A stretch of 64,000 nucleotides of DNA, taken from Parasedimentitalea maritima. GTDB taxonomy: Bacteria; Pseudomonadota; Alphaproteobacteria; Rhodobacterales; Rhodobacteraceae. The translations under genes were made by a program, and so were the position numbers. The stretch spans positions 310,001-374,000 of the forward strand of contig NZ_VAUA01000001.1 of assembly GCF_005771405.1 (NCBI RefSeq). The letters run 5' to 3'. The notes under the pieces were generated by a model. It was not told the origin of the DNA and searched no databases. It was given only the letters and a program-made list of their open reading frames with translations. Shown piece by piece: positions 44,316 to 53,954 of the stretch (its first letter is position 1; each line of letters opens with the position of its first letter).

Positions 44316-45434
44316 TTACTGTTTGACTGCAAGGCTGGGGGAGACGACGTCGATCCCAAGTGCTTTGCCAACTGCGTAGTAAGTCAGCTGACCAGCGTGA
44401 ACGTTCAAACCGTTCAAAAGGTGTGGGTCGTCGGCACAGGCCTGACGCCAGCCTTTGTCGGCCAGTGCCAGCATGAACGGCATAGTGGCATTGCCCAGAG
44501 CGATGGTTGATGTCCGCGCAACAGCACCGGGCATGTTGGCCACACAGTAGTGCATGACGCCATCTACATTGTAGATCGGATCGCCGTGTGTTGTGGCCTT
44601 GGAGGTTTCAAAGCAACCGCCCTGATCGATGGCAACATCGACGATCGCCGCGCCGGGCTTCATTTCGGACAGCTGCGCGCGGCTGATCAGTTTTGGTGCA
44701 GCAGCACCGGGGATCAGCACCGCGCCAATGACCATGTCTGCTTGGCGGACCAGATCAAGAGTGGCACCCGCAGTGGAATACTGGTTCTTGAAGTCACGGC
44801 CAAACACGTCGTCCAGATATTTCAGGCGGTTCAACGAGCGATCCAGAACAGTGACATCAGCGCCCATGCCAGCTGCAATTTTTGCAGCGTGGGTGCCAAC
44901 AACACCGCCGCCGATCACGACAACCTTGGCGGGGGCAACACCGGGGACGCCACCCATCAGAACGCCGCGGCCGCCATTGGCCTTTTGCAGGGTCCATGCG
45001 CCAACCTGTGGCGCCAGACGACCGGCGACTTCGGACATTGGGGCCAGCAGCGGCAGGCCTCCGCGATCGTCGGTGACTGTTTCATAAGCAATCGCAGTAC
45101 AGCCGCTTTCCAGCAGATCGTGGGTTTGCTCGGGATCCGGGGCCAGGTGCAGGTAGGTGAACAGCAGCTGGTCAGGGCGCAGCATCTTGCGCTCGACGGC
45201 CTGTGGTTCTTTGACCTTTACGATCATGTCCGCAGTGGCAAAAATTTCTTCAGCGGTGGCGATGATATGTGCGCCAGCCGTGGTGTAATCTTCGTCGGAA
45301 AAGCCGGAGCCCATGCCGGCATCTTTCTGGATCAGCACCTGATGGCCGTGATTGACCGCTTCACGTGCAGCGTCGGGTGTCATGCCAACGCGGAATTCCT
45401 GGGGTTTAATTTCTGTGGGGCAGCCAATTTTCAT
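44316..45434 (-). CDS. ald: Alanine dehydrogenase
   Basis: Ald interconverts L-alanine with pyruvate and ammonia using NAD. The 372-aa length is standard. It begins MKIGCPTEIKPQEFRVGMTP, with the substrate lysine and VKVKEPQ (about residues 71-77), the Rossmann VVVIGGGVVGTHAAKIAAGMGADVTVLD (split over motif and strand) and VAIDQGG followed by NMPGAVARTST. Divergent from an Lrp/AsnC regulator 136 bp away, as in alanine-inducible ald systems. It could recycle the alanine made by taurine transamination. Confidence 0.96.
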   Translation of the reverse strand: MKIGCPTEIKPQEFRVGMTPDAAREAVNHGHQVLIQKDAGMGSGFSDEDYTTAGAHIIATAEEIFATADMIVKVKEPQAVERKMLRPDQLLFTYLHLAPDPEQTHDLLESGCTAIAYETVTDDRGGLPLLAPMSEVAGRLAPQVGAWTLQKANGGRGVLMGGVPGVAPAKVVVIGGGVVGTHAAKIAAGMGADVTVLDRSLNRLKYLDDVFGRDFKNQYSTAGATLDLVRQADMVIGAVLIPGAAAPKLISRAQLSEMKPGAAIVDVAIDQGGCFETSKATTHGDPIYNVDGVMHYCVANMPGAVARTSTIALGNATMPFMLALADKGWRQACADDPHLLNGLNVHAGQLTYYAVGKALGIDVVSPSLAVKQ

Positions 45435-45570
45435 GAGTTTATCCTCCTAAACTTGCCTGAATAATACGCGCCCTTTGACGCCATTTGCTGCTTTGTTGGG
45501 CGAAATAAAAACATGTCTTTCGAATATTCTTCGACTATAAGGCATATACCTAGCAAGGATCTTCGCAGAA

Positions 45571-46029
45571 ATGTCACTTGATCAGACGGATCGCCGCATC
45601 CTCACAGTATTGCAAAAACAGGGGCGGATTTCCAATGCTGACCTGAGTGAATTGGTGAATCTATCGGCCTCGGCCTGTCACCGTCGCGTGCAACGGTTGG
45701 AGAAAGACGGCTATATTCGCGACTATGTGGCCTTGCTGGATGCCCGGAAAATGCAGGTGCCCAGCACCGTGTTTGTAGAGATTACCTTATCGGGGCAGGC
45801 GGATGAAGTGCTGGATGCGTTTGAAAAAGCGGTCGCGCGAATACCGGATGTTCTGGAATGTCATCTGATGGCAGGAACGGCGGACTACCTGCTAAAGGTG
45901 GTGGCAGAAAACACAGATGACTTTGCCCGCATTCACCGACAGTATCTGGCGCGGTTGCCGGGGGTCGCGCAGATGCAAAGCTCGTTTGCACTGAGGACGG
46001 TGTTTAAGACAACGGCATTGCCGGTCTAG
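45571..46029 (+). CDS. Lrp/AsnC family regulator of ald
   Basis: The 152-aa protein begins MSLDQTDRRILTVLQKQGRI, with a helix-turn-helix (LVNLSASACHRRVQRLE) and a C-terminal RAM domain (CHLMAGTADYLLKV). Its place divergent from ald and its family predict AldR-type activation by alanine. The 136-bp intergenic region would carry the operators. Confidence 0.92.
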   Translation: MSLDQTDRRILTVLQKQGRISNADLSELVNLSASACHRRVQRLEKDGYIRDYVALLDARKMQVPSTVFVEITLSGQADEVLDAFEKAVARIPDVLECHLMAGTADYLLKVVAENTDDFARIHRQYLARLPGVAQMQSSFALRTVFKTTALPV

Positions 46030-46135
46030 GACACTGTGCGGTGTGCCATCTGACAGGAACCAATAGGGACTCAACGTCGCCTCTTTTACCGCCTCAACAG
46101 ATATGCTCTGATGCCGCAAAACGTTGGGGGCAGGC

Positions 46136-47722
46136 ATGAGCTGGGATTACATTATTGTTGGCGCGGGCAGCGCGGGTTGTGTGCTGGCCAAACGGCTGAG
46201 TGAAGCTGGGCACCGGGTACTGCTCCTGGAAGCTGGCGGAAAGGACAACTACCATTGGGTGCATATCCCGATGGGGTACCTGTACTGCATCAATAATCCC
46301 CGCACGGACTGGATGTACCGTACTGCCGAAGAACCGGGGCTGAATGGGCGCTCATTGCTGTACCCACGGGGTAAGGTGTTGGGTGGATGCTCGTCTATCA
46401 ACGGCATGCTCTACCTGCGCGGGCAAGCGGCGGATTACGATGGCTGGCGTCAGCGTGGCAACACCGGCTGGGGCTGGGACGATGTGCTGCCCTACTTCAA
46501 AAAGTCCGAGGACTACGTCGAAGGCCCGTCAGAAATGCACGGCGAAGGTGGTGAGTGGCGTGTCGAGAACCAGCGCCTGCACTGGGATGTGCTGGATCAC
46601 TGGTCTGAGGCTGCGCAGGACTGGGGCTTGCCACATGTCACAGATTTCAACACTGGCAACAACGAAGGCGTTGGCTATTTTCGGGTCAATCAGCGCAGCG
46701 GTTGGCGGATGAACACAGCTAAGGCGTTCTTGCGTACCTCAACTGGGGAGACGCTGAAGGTGGAAACCAAGGCCCACACCCGGCGGGTTCTGATCGAGGA
46801 TGGTCGCGCGGTTGGGGTTGAGTATGAACAAGGGGGGCAGGTGAAAACCGCAAAGGCCCATGGTGAAGTGATCCTGTCGGCTGGTGCGGTGAACTCTCCG
46901 CAGATTTTACAGCTGTCGGGGCTGGGCCCAGCGGACCTGCTACGAAGCCATGGCATCGAAGTGCGGCGGGATATGCCTGCAGTGGGTGGAAACCTGCAAG
47001 ATCACCTGCAACTGCGCTGCGCCTGGCGATTGACTGGTGCCAAAACACTGAACACATTGGCCAATTCGCTGTGGGGCAAGGCGAAGATTGGGCTGGAATA
47101 CGCGTTGAAACGGTCGGGGCCGATGTCGATGGCGCCCAGTCAGCTGGGGGCGTTTGCGCGCTCGCGGCCTGGCTTGGAGACGCCGGATCTGGAGTATCAC
47201 GTTCAACCTCTGACGTTGGAGGCCTTTGGCAAGCCGTTGCATGATTTCCCGGGATTGACGGCCAGCATATGTAATCTGCGCCCTGAGAGCCGCGGAACAG
47301 TGCAGATTATGTCTGCCAATGCCCAAGATGCGCCTCGGATTGCCCCTAACTATCTATCCACTGAAGGCGACAGGCAGGTGGCTGTGTCGGCCATTCGTCA
47401 GGTGCGGGCGATCATGGCGCAGGGGCCGATGCAACGGTACACACCAGAAGAGATTAGTCCGGGCATAGTTTCGGATGATGAGGCTGATCTGGCGCGGGCG
47501 GCGGGGGATATCGGCACCACCATTTTCCACCCAACCTGTACGGTGCACATGGGCACCGAGGAGAGCGCCCCCGTGGATCCTGAACTGCGGTTGCGCGGGG
47601 TGACTGGATTGCGGGTGGTGGATGCCTCAGTGATGCCAACCATCACCAGTGGTAACACCAATGCACCGACCATTATGATTGCTGAAAAGGCGGCGGATAT
47701 GATTTTGGCAGCCGCGCGTTAG
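46136..47722 (+). CDS. GMC family oxidoreductase (choline dehydrogenase-like)
   Basis: The 528-aa flavoenzyme starts at 46136 (GGGGGCAGGC upstream). It has the FAD-binding DYIIVGAGSAGCVLAKRLSEAG (GMC signature 1), GRSLLYPRGKVLGGCSSING (signature region) and the C-terminal HPTCTVHMG with TSGNTNAPTIMIAEKAAD, carrying the catalytic histidine and asparagine. It oxidises an alcohol; BetA-type choline dehydrogenase is one possibility, but no betaine genes are adjacent and a broad-range alcohol dehydrogenase is as likely. Confidence 0.9.
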   Translation: MSWDYIIVGAGSAGCVLAKRLSEAGHRVLLLEAGGKDNYHWVHIPMGYLYCINNPRTDWMYRTAEEPGLNGRSLLYPRGKVLGGCSSINGMLYLRGQAADYDGWRQRGNTGWGWDDVLPYFKKSEDYVEGPSEMHGEGGEWRVENQRLHWDVLDHWSEAAQDWGLPHVTDFNTGNNEGVGYFRVNQRSGWRMNTAKAFLRTSTGETLKVETKAHTRRVLIEDGRAVGVEYEQGGQVKTAKAHGEVILSAGAVNSPQILQLSGLGPADLLRSHGIEVRRDMPAVGGNLQDHLQLRCAWRLTGAKTLNTLANSLWGKAKIGLEYALKRSGPMSMAPSQLGAFARSRPGLETPDLEYHVQPLTLEAFGKPLHDFPGLTASICNLRPESRGTVQIMSANAQDAPRIAPNYLSTEGDRQVAVSAIRQVRAIMAQGPMQRYTPEEISPGIVSDDEADLARAAGDIGTTIFHPTCTVHMGTEESAPVDPELRLRGVTGLRVVDASVMPTITSGNTNAPTIMIAEKAADMILAAAR

Positions 47723-47917
47723 AGGATTGGGTCGATTTCACCAGTGGAATGAAACGATTTTGTGATTTTTGGGGTCCTGAGGCCGCCAATACCGCTTTCG
47801 GGTTGAACCTTGGGTGATTTCCGGTTTCCCTAGAGGAATACTTAACACCAGCTATGTTGCAAACCCGGCAAGCCAAGTTTGTTCTTGCGTGTGTGTGATG
47901 ACTCAAAGGAGCCCTCT

Positions 47918-48835
47918 GTGAATCGCGATGACGACAACACAACTCTGGCCTGGCTGGAAGATGAACTGCAGGACATGCTGGACGAGGGGATCGAGGTTGA
48001 GTCCGCTGAACCGATGTTGTCGATGGAGCTGCGCAAGATCTACCGCGCGCAACACCCAGAGATGCTGGACCGGCAAGTCTATTTCCGCAATCTTTTGCGG
48101 CTTCAGGCTGAGTTGATCAAGCTGCAGGATTGGGTGGTCGAGACTGGCGCCAAGGTGTTGGTGATCATGGAAGGCCGGGATGCAGCCGGAAAGGGTGGGG
48201 TAATCAAGCGGATCACGCAGCGGTTAAACCCTCGGGTGGCACGGGTGGTGGCCCTGCCCGCGCCCAGTCGGCGCGAACAGAGCCAGTGGTATTTCCAGCG
48301 GTATGTCCCTTACCTGCCATCGGGGGGCGAGATCGTGCTGTTTGACCGGTCCTGGTATAACCGGGCCGGTGTCGAACGGGTGATGGGTTTTGCTGATGAT
48401 GATCAGGTCGAAACTTTCTTCAAAGATGTTCCCGAATTCGAAAGAATGCTGGTGCGGTCGAACACCATCGTGCTGAAATACTGGTTTTCAATCACTGATG
48501 AAGAGCAGCAGTTGCGGTTTATGATGCGGATTCATGATCCGATGAAGCAGTGGAAGCTGTCGCCAATGGATCTGGAGAGCCGGGTGCGTTGGGAACAGTA
48601 CACCAAGGCCAAGGAAGACATGCTGGCACGAACCAATATACCCGAGGCGCCTTGGTATGTGGTTGAAGGCAATGACAAAAAACGTGAGCGATTGAATTGC
48701 ATCGAGCATTTGTTGTCACAGATTCCATATAGCGATGTACCGAGCGAGAAGGTCGATTTACCGGACCGTGAGTACAACCCAAAGTATGAACGGCAGGTGC
48801 TGCCGGATGAATTATATGTGCCAAAGGTCTATTGA
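47918..48835 (+). CDS. ppk2: Polyphosphate kinase 2
   Basis: PPK2 uses polyphosphate to phosphorylate nucleotides. The GTG at 47918 (AGGAG upstream) gives 305 aa. It has Walker A GRDAAGKGG at residues 86-94 and Walker B DRSWYNRAGVE at 143-153, then the lid module with RFMMRIHDPMKQWKLS. It is a one-domain enzyme. Class I enzymes prefer nucleoside diphosphates; subclass assignment is an inference. Confidence 0.93.
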   Translation: MNRDDDNTTLAWLEDELQDMLDEGIEVESAEPMLSMELRKIYRAQHPEMLDRQVYFRNLLRLQAELIKLQDWVVETGAKVLVIMEGRDAAGKGGVIKRITQRLNPRVARVVALPAPSRREQSQWYFQRYVPYLPSGGEIVLFDRSWYNRAGVERVMGFADDDQVETFFKDVPEFERMLVRSNTIVLKYWFSITDEEQQLRFMMRIHDPMKQWKLSPMDLESRVRWEQYTKAKEDMLARTNIPEAPWYVVEGNDKKRERLNCIEHLLSQIPYSDVPSEKVDLPDREYNPKYERQVLPDELYVPKVY

Positions 48836-48846
48836 GACCGGCGATT

Positions 48847-48866
48847 GGTGCGTGCCAGCACGCACC
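48847..48866. repeat. Short palindrome GGTGCGTGC-CA-GCACGCACC
   Basis: Nine-base perfect arms with a 2-nt centre lie between ppk2 and the P450 gene. Similar GTGCGTGC palindromes with CCTAC after them occur as dispersed intergenic elements in Rhodobacterales, from memory. It could act as a weak terminator. Confidence 0.5.
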
Positions 48867-48915
48867 CTACAGGAAACACAGGGGCTAGGATTTGCCGCCT
48901 GAGAAACAGGTGAAA

Positions 48916-50073
48916 ATGTCCGAAGCCCCAGTGTATGACATCGATCCTGCCGCATTTTGGCAAGATCCATATCCTGACCTTGCCAAAATGCGGGACCTAG
49001 CGCCGCTGGTCTATGTGCCGCAGATGGATGCGACGCTGATCACCCGGCGTGATGATATTTTTGCCCAGGAAAAGAAGATCGAGGTGTTCTCGTCTGAGCA
49101 ACCCGGCGGTTTGATGACGCAGCTGATGGGGCAAAATATGATGCGCCGCGATGGGGCGGATCATATGGATGAGCGGCGGGCAATCTTCCCCACGGTATCG
49201 CCAAAAACGGTGCAGAGACACTGGTTGGTGCAGTTTCGCACTGCGGCGCAGCAGATCCTGGAGCAGCTGGCAATGACCGAAGGCTGCGATCTGGTGCAGG
49301 ACTATGCTCTGCCACTGTCGGCAGAGGCGTTGAAGCTGGTCACCGGGCTGACCAATATGAGCGCGATTGAAATGGACCGTGTCAGTCAGGGCATGATCGA
49401 CGGCTGTGCCAATTATACAGGGGATGCGGCTGTTGAGGCCAGATGCCATGACTGTACCGCCTCCATTGATCGCCATATTGATGACTGTCCCCCGCACACT
49501 GGGGACGCGGAGGATTTGTCGCTGCTGGCGATTCAGCGCCGGGCTGGGTTGAGCGATGCACAGGTGCGGGCGAATATTAAACTGGCGATCTCGGGTGGAC
49601 AGAACGAACCGCGTGATGCGATTGCGGGCACTGTCTGGGCCCTGTTGATGCACCCCGAGCAGTTGATGGATGTGAAGGCTGGGCGGGCGGGCTGGCTGCA
49701 GGCGTTTGAAGAATATGCGCGCTGGATATCGCCCATTGGGATGTCACCGCGGCAAATTGCGCAGCCCTATGAGCTGCACGGGGTGACGCTGAACGTCGGA
49801 GATCGGGTCTTTCTGATGTTTGGCTCCGGGAACCGGGACGAAAGGATTTTTGCGCAGCCAGATGTTTTCAACCTGCATCAGGACAACAGAGCAGCGATTT
49901 CATTTGGGGCCGGGCCACATTTCTGCGCCGGAGCGTGGATCTCTAAGGCGTTGATTGCCGAGGTGGCGCTGCCGATGCTGTTTGAGCGCTTCCCTAAGAT
50001 CGAGTTGGCCGGGGAGGCCCGGTTTGGTGGCTGGGCTTTTCGTGGGCCTTTGCAGGTGCCGGTTCGCTGGTGA
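48916..50073 (+). CDS. Cytochrome P450
   Basis: The 385-aa protein starts at 48916. It has the I-helix region LAISGGQNEPRDAIAG (about 223-238, with an N-E-P-R-D variant instead of the usual oxygen-binding AGxxT), the ExxR motif E266-R269 and the heme motif FGAGPHFCAGA with the cysteine ligand C337. Bacterial P450s need ferredoxin and reductase partners; none are adjacent. The substrate is unknown. Confidence 0.92.
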   Translation: MSEAPVYDIDPAAFWQDPYPDLAKMRDLAPLVYVPQMDATLITRRDDIFAQEKKIEVFSSEQPGGLMTQLMGQNMMRRDGADHMDERRAIFPTVSPKTVQRHWLVQFRTAAQQILEQLAMTEGCDLVQDYALPLSAEALKLVTGLTNMSAIEMDRVSQGMIDGCANYTGDAAVEARCHDCTASIDRHIDDCPPHTGDAEDLSLLAIQRRAGLSDAQVRANIKLAISGGQNEPRDAIAGTVWALLMHPEQLMDVKAGRAGWLQAFEEYARWISPIGMSPRQIAQPYELHGVTLNVGDRVFLMFGSGNRDERIFAQPDVFNLHQDNRAAISFGAGPHFCAGAWISKALIAEVALPMLFERFPKIELAGEARFGGWAFRGPLQVPVRW

Positions 50074-50089
50074 CGCTTCGGTCGTCCTG

Positions 50090-51343
50090 TTAGCGGCACT
50101 GTAGTGCCGTTTCTCGGGATCGCAGATGCTGTACTTCCTGCCGCTCAGACGCTGATAGGGGTATCTGGCCTGCTGGTACGCCAATGCGGCAGCCGAGGTT
50201 GGAAAAGGCCTGCTGTCCGCGTGCGCTTTGGAAGCAATATCCGTTGCGGGCAAAGATGGCGTTTCGCTGCAGCCAGAGGGAGTTGCAGGTTTCTTGCGGC
50301 TGCGCGCTTCTGACACCGACAAAGCGAATCCAGTTGGAATGGGCCCAGCCCTGAGCCCCTGTTTCAGTTCTGACCCTGAACCAAACGCCATTCTGTTCGA
50401 GAACCTGTAGCCGCGTACCCTCGACCATTTTCATCAGACGGGATGCGGACGAGGTTGTGCCATTGCGCAGGGCGAGAAATCCGTCGCCGTAGGGATCAAG
50501 GCCGGCAACCTGATGGGTGAACTGACCGGTTGCGACAGGCTGTACTGGTGTTGGTGGTGGAGGCGGCGGGGTGTTTGGCACAGGTGTAATGCGCGGAGCC
50601 AGATAGATACGATCTATGAGTGAGGAATTTTCCCAAGGGATTTGCGCGCCGTTGGTCTGCTCTACAACATCGCGGCGCACCTTGCGCATGACCTCGTGCA
50701 GGTCGTCCTCTGTGGAGGGCAGATGTTTCAATAGCGCGGCGGTGAAGGGGCTGTTGCGACCTAGCCCATCCAGCGCGACGTTGCCCGGTTGGGTGGAAAA
50801 CGCAACAAAAGAGCCAACCCCAGCATCGATTTTCACCAGTCCACGTGTGGCACCGCCAACTGACCGTTTTGAGGTGGTAAGGTCAAATGGGTTGTCGCGA
50901 CAGGCATCAAGGATGACGATGTTGCGATCTGCCCGGCTTTCCATTTCAGCAAGGATTGTCTGCAGTTTAACGGATCTCTGCCTCAATGTTTCTTCATCGT
51001 TTCCATAGGCATCGACGGGGATCAGAAAATTTTCGGCACCGAGCTGGATGGCGTGTCCGGCAAAGTAGAACAGTGCAATATCGCCAGCGTTAAGCGACTT
51101 TTGTACGTCCTGTGTGAGCCGGAGGATTTCTGAACGGGTCAGGTCGATGCCTGAGTGAACACGAAACCCCAAAGAGCTGAGCCTTTGGGATACGTCGCGT
51201 GCATCCTGCGCAGCATTTGGCAGATCTTTGACTGTGGCGTGTTGATAGTCAGAGTTCCCAATAACCAGCGCCACCCGTTCGGTCGCATAAGATGCGCTGG
51301 CAATAAAGAGGGCGAGAATGAGTGTAAGGACGGGTTGAAACAT
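50090..51343 (-). CDS. Secreted caspase-like protein with SH3 and YARHG domains
   Basis: The 417-aa precursor has a signal peptide (residues 1-20). The caspase-like domain (about 22-225) keeps the catalytic dyad H97 in YFAGHA and C148 in LDACRD. A proline-rich linker (about 254-270) leads to a bacterial SH3 domain (about 275-343) and a C-terminal YARHG domain (about 353-405, LWLQRNAIFARNG). Placement in the periplasm or outside the cell, with wall-binding, is likely. The role may be proteolysis or stress signalling; the target is unknown. Confidence 0.87.
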   Translation of the reverse strand: MFQPVLTLILALFIASASYATERVALVIGNSDYQHATVKDLPNAAQDARDVSQRLSSLGFRVHSGIDLTRSEILRLTQDVQKSLNAGDIALFYFAGHAIQLGAENFLIPVDAYGNDEETLRQRSVKLQTILAEMESRADRNIVILDACRDNPFDLTTSKRSVGGATRGLVKIDAGVGSFVAFSTQPGNVALDGLGRNSPFTAALLKHLPSTEDDLHEVMRKVRRDVVEQTNGAQIPWENSSLIDRIYLAPRITPVPNTPPPPPPTPVQPVATGQFTHQVAGLDPYGDGFLALRNGTTSSASRLMKMVEGTRLQVLEQNGVWFRVRTETGAQGWAHSNWIRFVGVRSAQPQETCNSLWLQRNAIFARNGYCFQSARGQQAFSNLGCRIGVPAGQIPLSASERQEVQHLRSRETALQCR

Positions 51344-52006
51344 CTTTTGCCTTCTCTGTTTATGCGAATCTCAGCGAATATCGTGACGCAGTTGGCGTGC
51401 TAAAATGAGCGGTGCGAGGCTTGGGAAAGCGGCGTCCAGTGTGATCTTGTAACGATAGACTAGGGCAAATTTGGGTTTTTGGGAATAAAGCTGGGTTTGA
51501 CGGGGGCGACATTAAGATGTTTGGCAACTCGGCTCTGGGAGGTGGTCCCGAAGTGACCGCCTCCTTGATCAAATAGCTCAAGGTTTACGCAATTGGGGGA
51601 CTGCGCGGTCAACTTCGGGAAGTGGCTGGAAGCCTACAAAGGCCAGCAACCCAAGCAGTTGTGACAGGGGGGTGCCATAACTGCGATGGAATCAGTTTAG
51701 CGGGTATTTTTAGAGTCTAAAACACTTTTTACGTGTATCGGCAGGGCTCCGCCGATTATTCGACACTCAGTACCAAGGTTGAACTCGTTGGAAAAATAAC
51801 AAACCTCTACGGCTGTGGTTCGGGGAGATTACACCTCATCGTGAACGATCGCCAGTGTTGCCGCGAATTCTAACCTGCGTGTGGTTTTCCCATCCCTTTA
51901 GGTAGAGTTGCACGGGTCCGTGGGAAATGGCGCTATGGCAAAGCACTGTTGGTTTGTTTAGAACTGGAGCAAGTTGGTCATAAGCAGTGCATGCAGGAGA
52001 CGCAGG
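51344..52006. other. Gene-poor region with one hairpin
   Basis: In 663 bp between the caspase-like gene and coq9 I find no supported gene. A 10-bp stem (GGAGGTGGTC at 51538-51547 and GACCGCCTCC at 51555-51564, one G-U) is present. A frame at about 51572-51664 reads NFGKWLEAYKGQQPKQL and then stops, which could be a gene remnant but is too short to name. Confidence 0.5.
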
Positions 52007-52708
52007 ATGAAGACCGAGCACGATGATGCGCAAAATGCCACCAAGGTGGCACTGCTGGACGCGGCTCTGATGCATGTGCCGTTTGATGGCTGGACCGAAG
52101 TGACATTTCAGGCCGCTTGCCAGGATTGTAGCGTGGATCAAGTACTGGCACAGGCGATTTTCCCGCGCGGCGCAGTTGATCTGGCGCTGGCCTATCACGC
52201 CCGTGGTGACGCTCTGATGTTGCAGCGGTTGGCAACCGAGGATCTGACGGGACTGCGGTTTCGCGATAAAATATCGGCTGCTGTTCGATTTCGGCTGGAA
52301 GTTGTGGACGACAAAGAGGCCGTGAGACGGGGTACGACCCTGTTGACACTGCCGCAATATGCGGGCGATGGGGCACGAGCGATTTGGGGTACGGTTGATG
52401 CGATCTGGACGGCGCTGGGCGACGGGTCGGATGACATCAATTGGTACACCAAGCGAGCGTCATTGTCGGCAGTTTACACTGCCACAGTGCTATACTGGCT
52501 GGGAGACGACAGTTTGGAGCATCAGGCCACATGGGACTTTCTGGATCGCCGGATCGACAACGTCATGCAGTTTGAGAAGTTGAAGGCGCAGGTGCAGGCG
52601 AACCCGCTGCTAAAACCGTTTCTAGCCGGACCGAATTGGTTGGCTGATCAGATCAAGCGCCCCGTTGGGCGAGACGATTTGCCAGGGTCCCTGACCCCGC
52701 GCCGCTGA
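52007..52708 (+). CDS. COQ9 family protein
   Basis: COQ9 is a lipid-binding accessory protein for ubiquinone synthesis, similar in fold to TetR regulators. The 233-aa protein starts at 52007 (MKTEHDDAQNATKVALLDAALMHVPFDG) and shows VTFQAACQDCSVDQVLAQAIFPRGAVDLALAYH (split over the first helices) and a C-terminal domain with DINWYTKRASLSAVYTATVLYW. The GCAGG site lies a few bases upstream. Confidence 0.9.
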   Translation: MKTEHDDAQNATKVALLDAALMHVPFDGWTEVTFQAACQDCSVDQVLAQAIFPRGAVDLALAYHARGDALMLQRLATEDLTGLRFRDKISAAVRFRLEVVDDKEAVRRGTTLLTLPQYAGDGARAIWGTVDAIWTALGDGSDDINWYTKRASLSAVYTATVLYWLGDDSLEHQATWDFLDRRIDNVMQFEKLKAQVQANPLLKPFLAGPNWLADQIKRPVGRDDLPGSLTPRR

Positions 52709-52787
52709 TTTCTAGCCCTTACCTCTGATCTGACAGGGGCTCCCGCCCGGTGTCGGATATTGCCTTATCCTCCTCCCGTTGGGCCTG

Positions 52788-52807
52788 GCGCCGCGCATGC
52801 GCGGCGC
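52788..52807. repeat. Perfect 20-bp palindrome
   Basis: GCGCCGCGCATGCGCGGCGC is its own reverse complement. It lies between coq9 and the quinone oxidoreductase gene, outside coding sequence. It may be a dispersed palindromic element or a protein-binding site. Confidence 0.55.
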
Positions 52808-52907
52808 AACTGTGCGTAACGTTTGCCATGTCATGCTACGGTTGAGGGATCAGCGTTTGCAGACCTGCGCTGGGGTGTTAGGCATAGGGCAAAGGAAAGG
52901 ACCCCTG

Positions 52908-53894
52908 ATGACCCAAGTGATGCGTGCTGTTGAGATTTCCACCCCTGGTGGCCCCGATGTATTGAAGCTGACGGAGCGACCCGTGCCAGAGCCGGGTCAT
53001 GGACAGCTGGTGATCAAGGTGGCCTATGCCGGGGTCAACCGACCGGATGCGTTGCAACGGGCGGGGGCCTATGCACCGCCTCCGGGCGCCAGTGATCTGC
53101 CAGGGCTTGAAGCGTCGGGCGAGGTGGTCGCTGTTGGGGCCGGGGTCAGTGAATATGCGCTGGGCGATCTGGTTTGCGGGCTGTTGCCCGGTGGCGGCTA
53201 CGCCGAATATGTTGCGACGCCAGCGGCGCACTGTCTGCCGGTGCCTAAAGGGCTGGACCTAAAGCAGGCGGCCTGCCTGCCGGAAACCTTTTTCACTGTC
53301 TGGTCGAATGTGTTCAGTCGAGGTGGTTTGCAGGCTGGTGAGCGGTTTTTGGTGCATGGCGGATCGAGCGGCATTGGTACAACTGCGATTCAGCTGGCAA
53401 ACGTGCTGGGCGCGCGGGTGTTTACCACGGCTGGGTCGGATGAGAAGTGCCAGGCCTGTCTGGATCTTGGGGCGGAGCGGGCGATTAATTACCGCGATGA
53501 AGATTTTGTCGAAGTGCTCCGCGCTGAAGGGGGGGCTGACCTGATTTTGGATATGGTGGGCGGCGATTACATCCCACGCAACATCAAGACGCTGGCCAAT
53601 GACGGAAGCCTTGTTCAGATCGCGTTCCTGACCGGACCCAAGGTGGAGCTGAACTTTGCCCAGATCATGATGCGGCGGTTGACGGTTACGGGATCAACTC
53701 TGCGCCCGCAAAGCGATTTGGCCAAGGCGCGGATTGCGGATGATCTGCGTGAAGTGGTTTGGCCTCTGATCGAAGCGGGGCGGGTTGCGCCGGTGATGGA
53801 CAGTGAGTTTGCATTGGAAGAGGCCGCATCGGCACATACCCGAATGGAAAGCTCGGGGCATATTGGTAAGATTGTGCTGAAAGTGGCGGGGTAA
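52908..53894 (+). CDS. NAD(P)H-quinone oxidoreductase (PIG3-like, medium-chain reductase family)
   Basis: The 328-aa enzyme starts at 52908 (AAGGA upstream). The zinc-less medium-chain reductase fold shows PGLEASGEVVAVGAG (about residues 65-79), the coenzyme-binding GGSSGIGTTAIQLAN (about 148-162) and ASSAHTRMESSGHIGKIVL-like sequence at the end. It probably reduces quinones with one electron or two using NADPH. It is followed by a bidirectional terminator. Confidence 0.92.
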   Translation: MTQVMRAVEISTPGGPDVLKLTERPVPEPGHGQLVIKVAYAGVNRPDALQRAGAYAPPPGASDLPGLEASGEVVAVGAGVSEYALGDLVCGLLPGGGYAEYVATPAAHCLPVPKGLDLKQAACLPETFFTVWSNVFSRGGLQAGERFLVHGGSSGIGTTAIQLANVLGARVFTTAGSDEKCQACLDLGAERAINYRDEDFVEVLRAEGGADLILDMVGGDYIPRNIKTLANDGSLVQIAFLTGPKVELNFAQIMMRRLTVTGSTLRPQSDLAKARIADDLREVVWPLIEAGRVAPVMDSEFALEEAASAHTRMESSGHIGKIVLKVAG

Positions 53895-53913
53895 TACAGT
53901 AGTGAAACTGTGG

Positions 53914-53943
53914 ATTTTGGCCACTGGGATGTGGCCAAAATCT
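53914..53943. terminator. Bidirectional hairpin terminator
   Basis: Perfect 12-bp arms GATTTTGGCCAC (53914-53925) and GTGGCCAAAATC (53932-53943) flank a 6-nt loop, between the convergent quinone oxidoreductase and DUF2189 genes. The AAAATC/GATTTT ends supply T-rich tracts on both strands. Confidence 0.8.
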
Positions 53944-53954
53944 GTAAGCAGATG

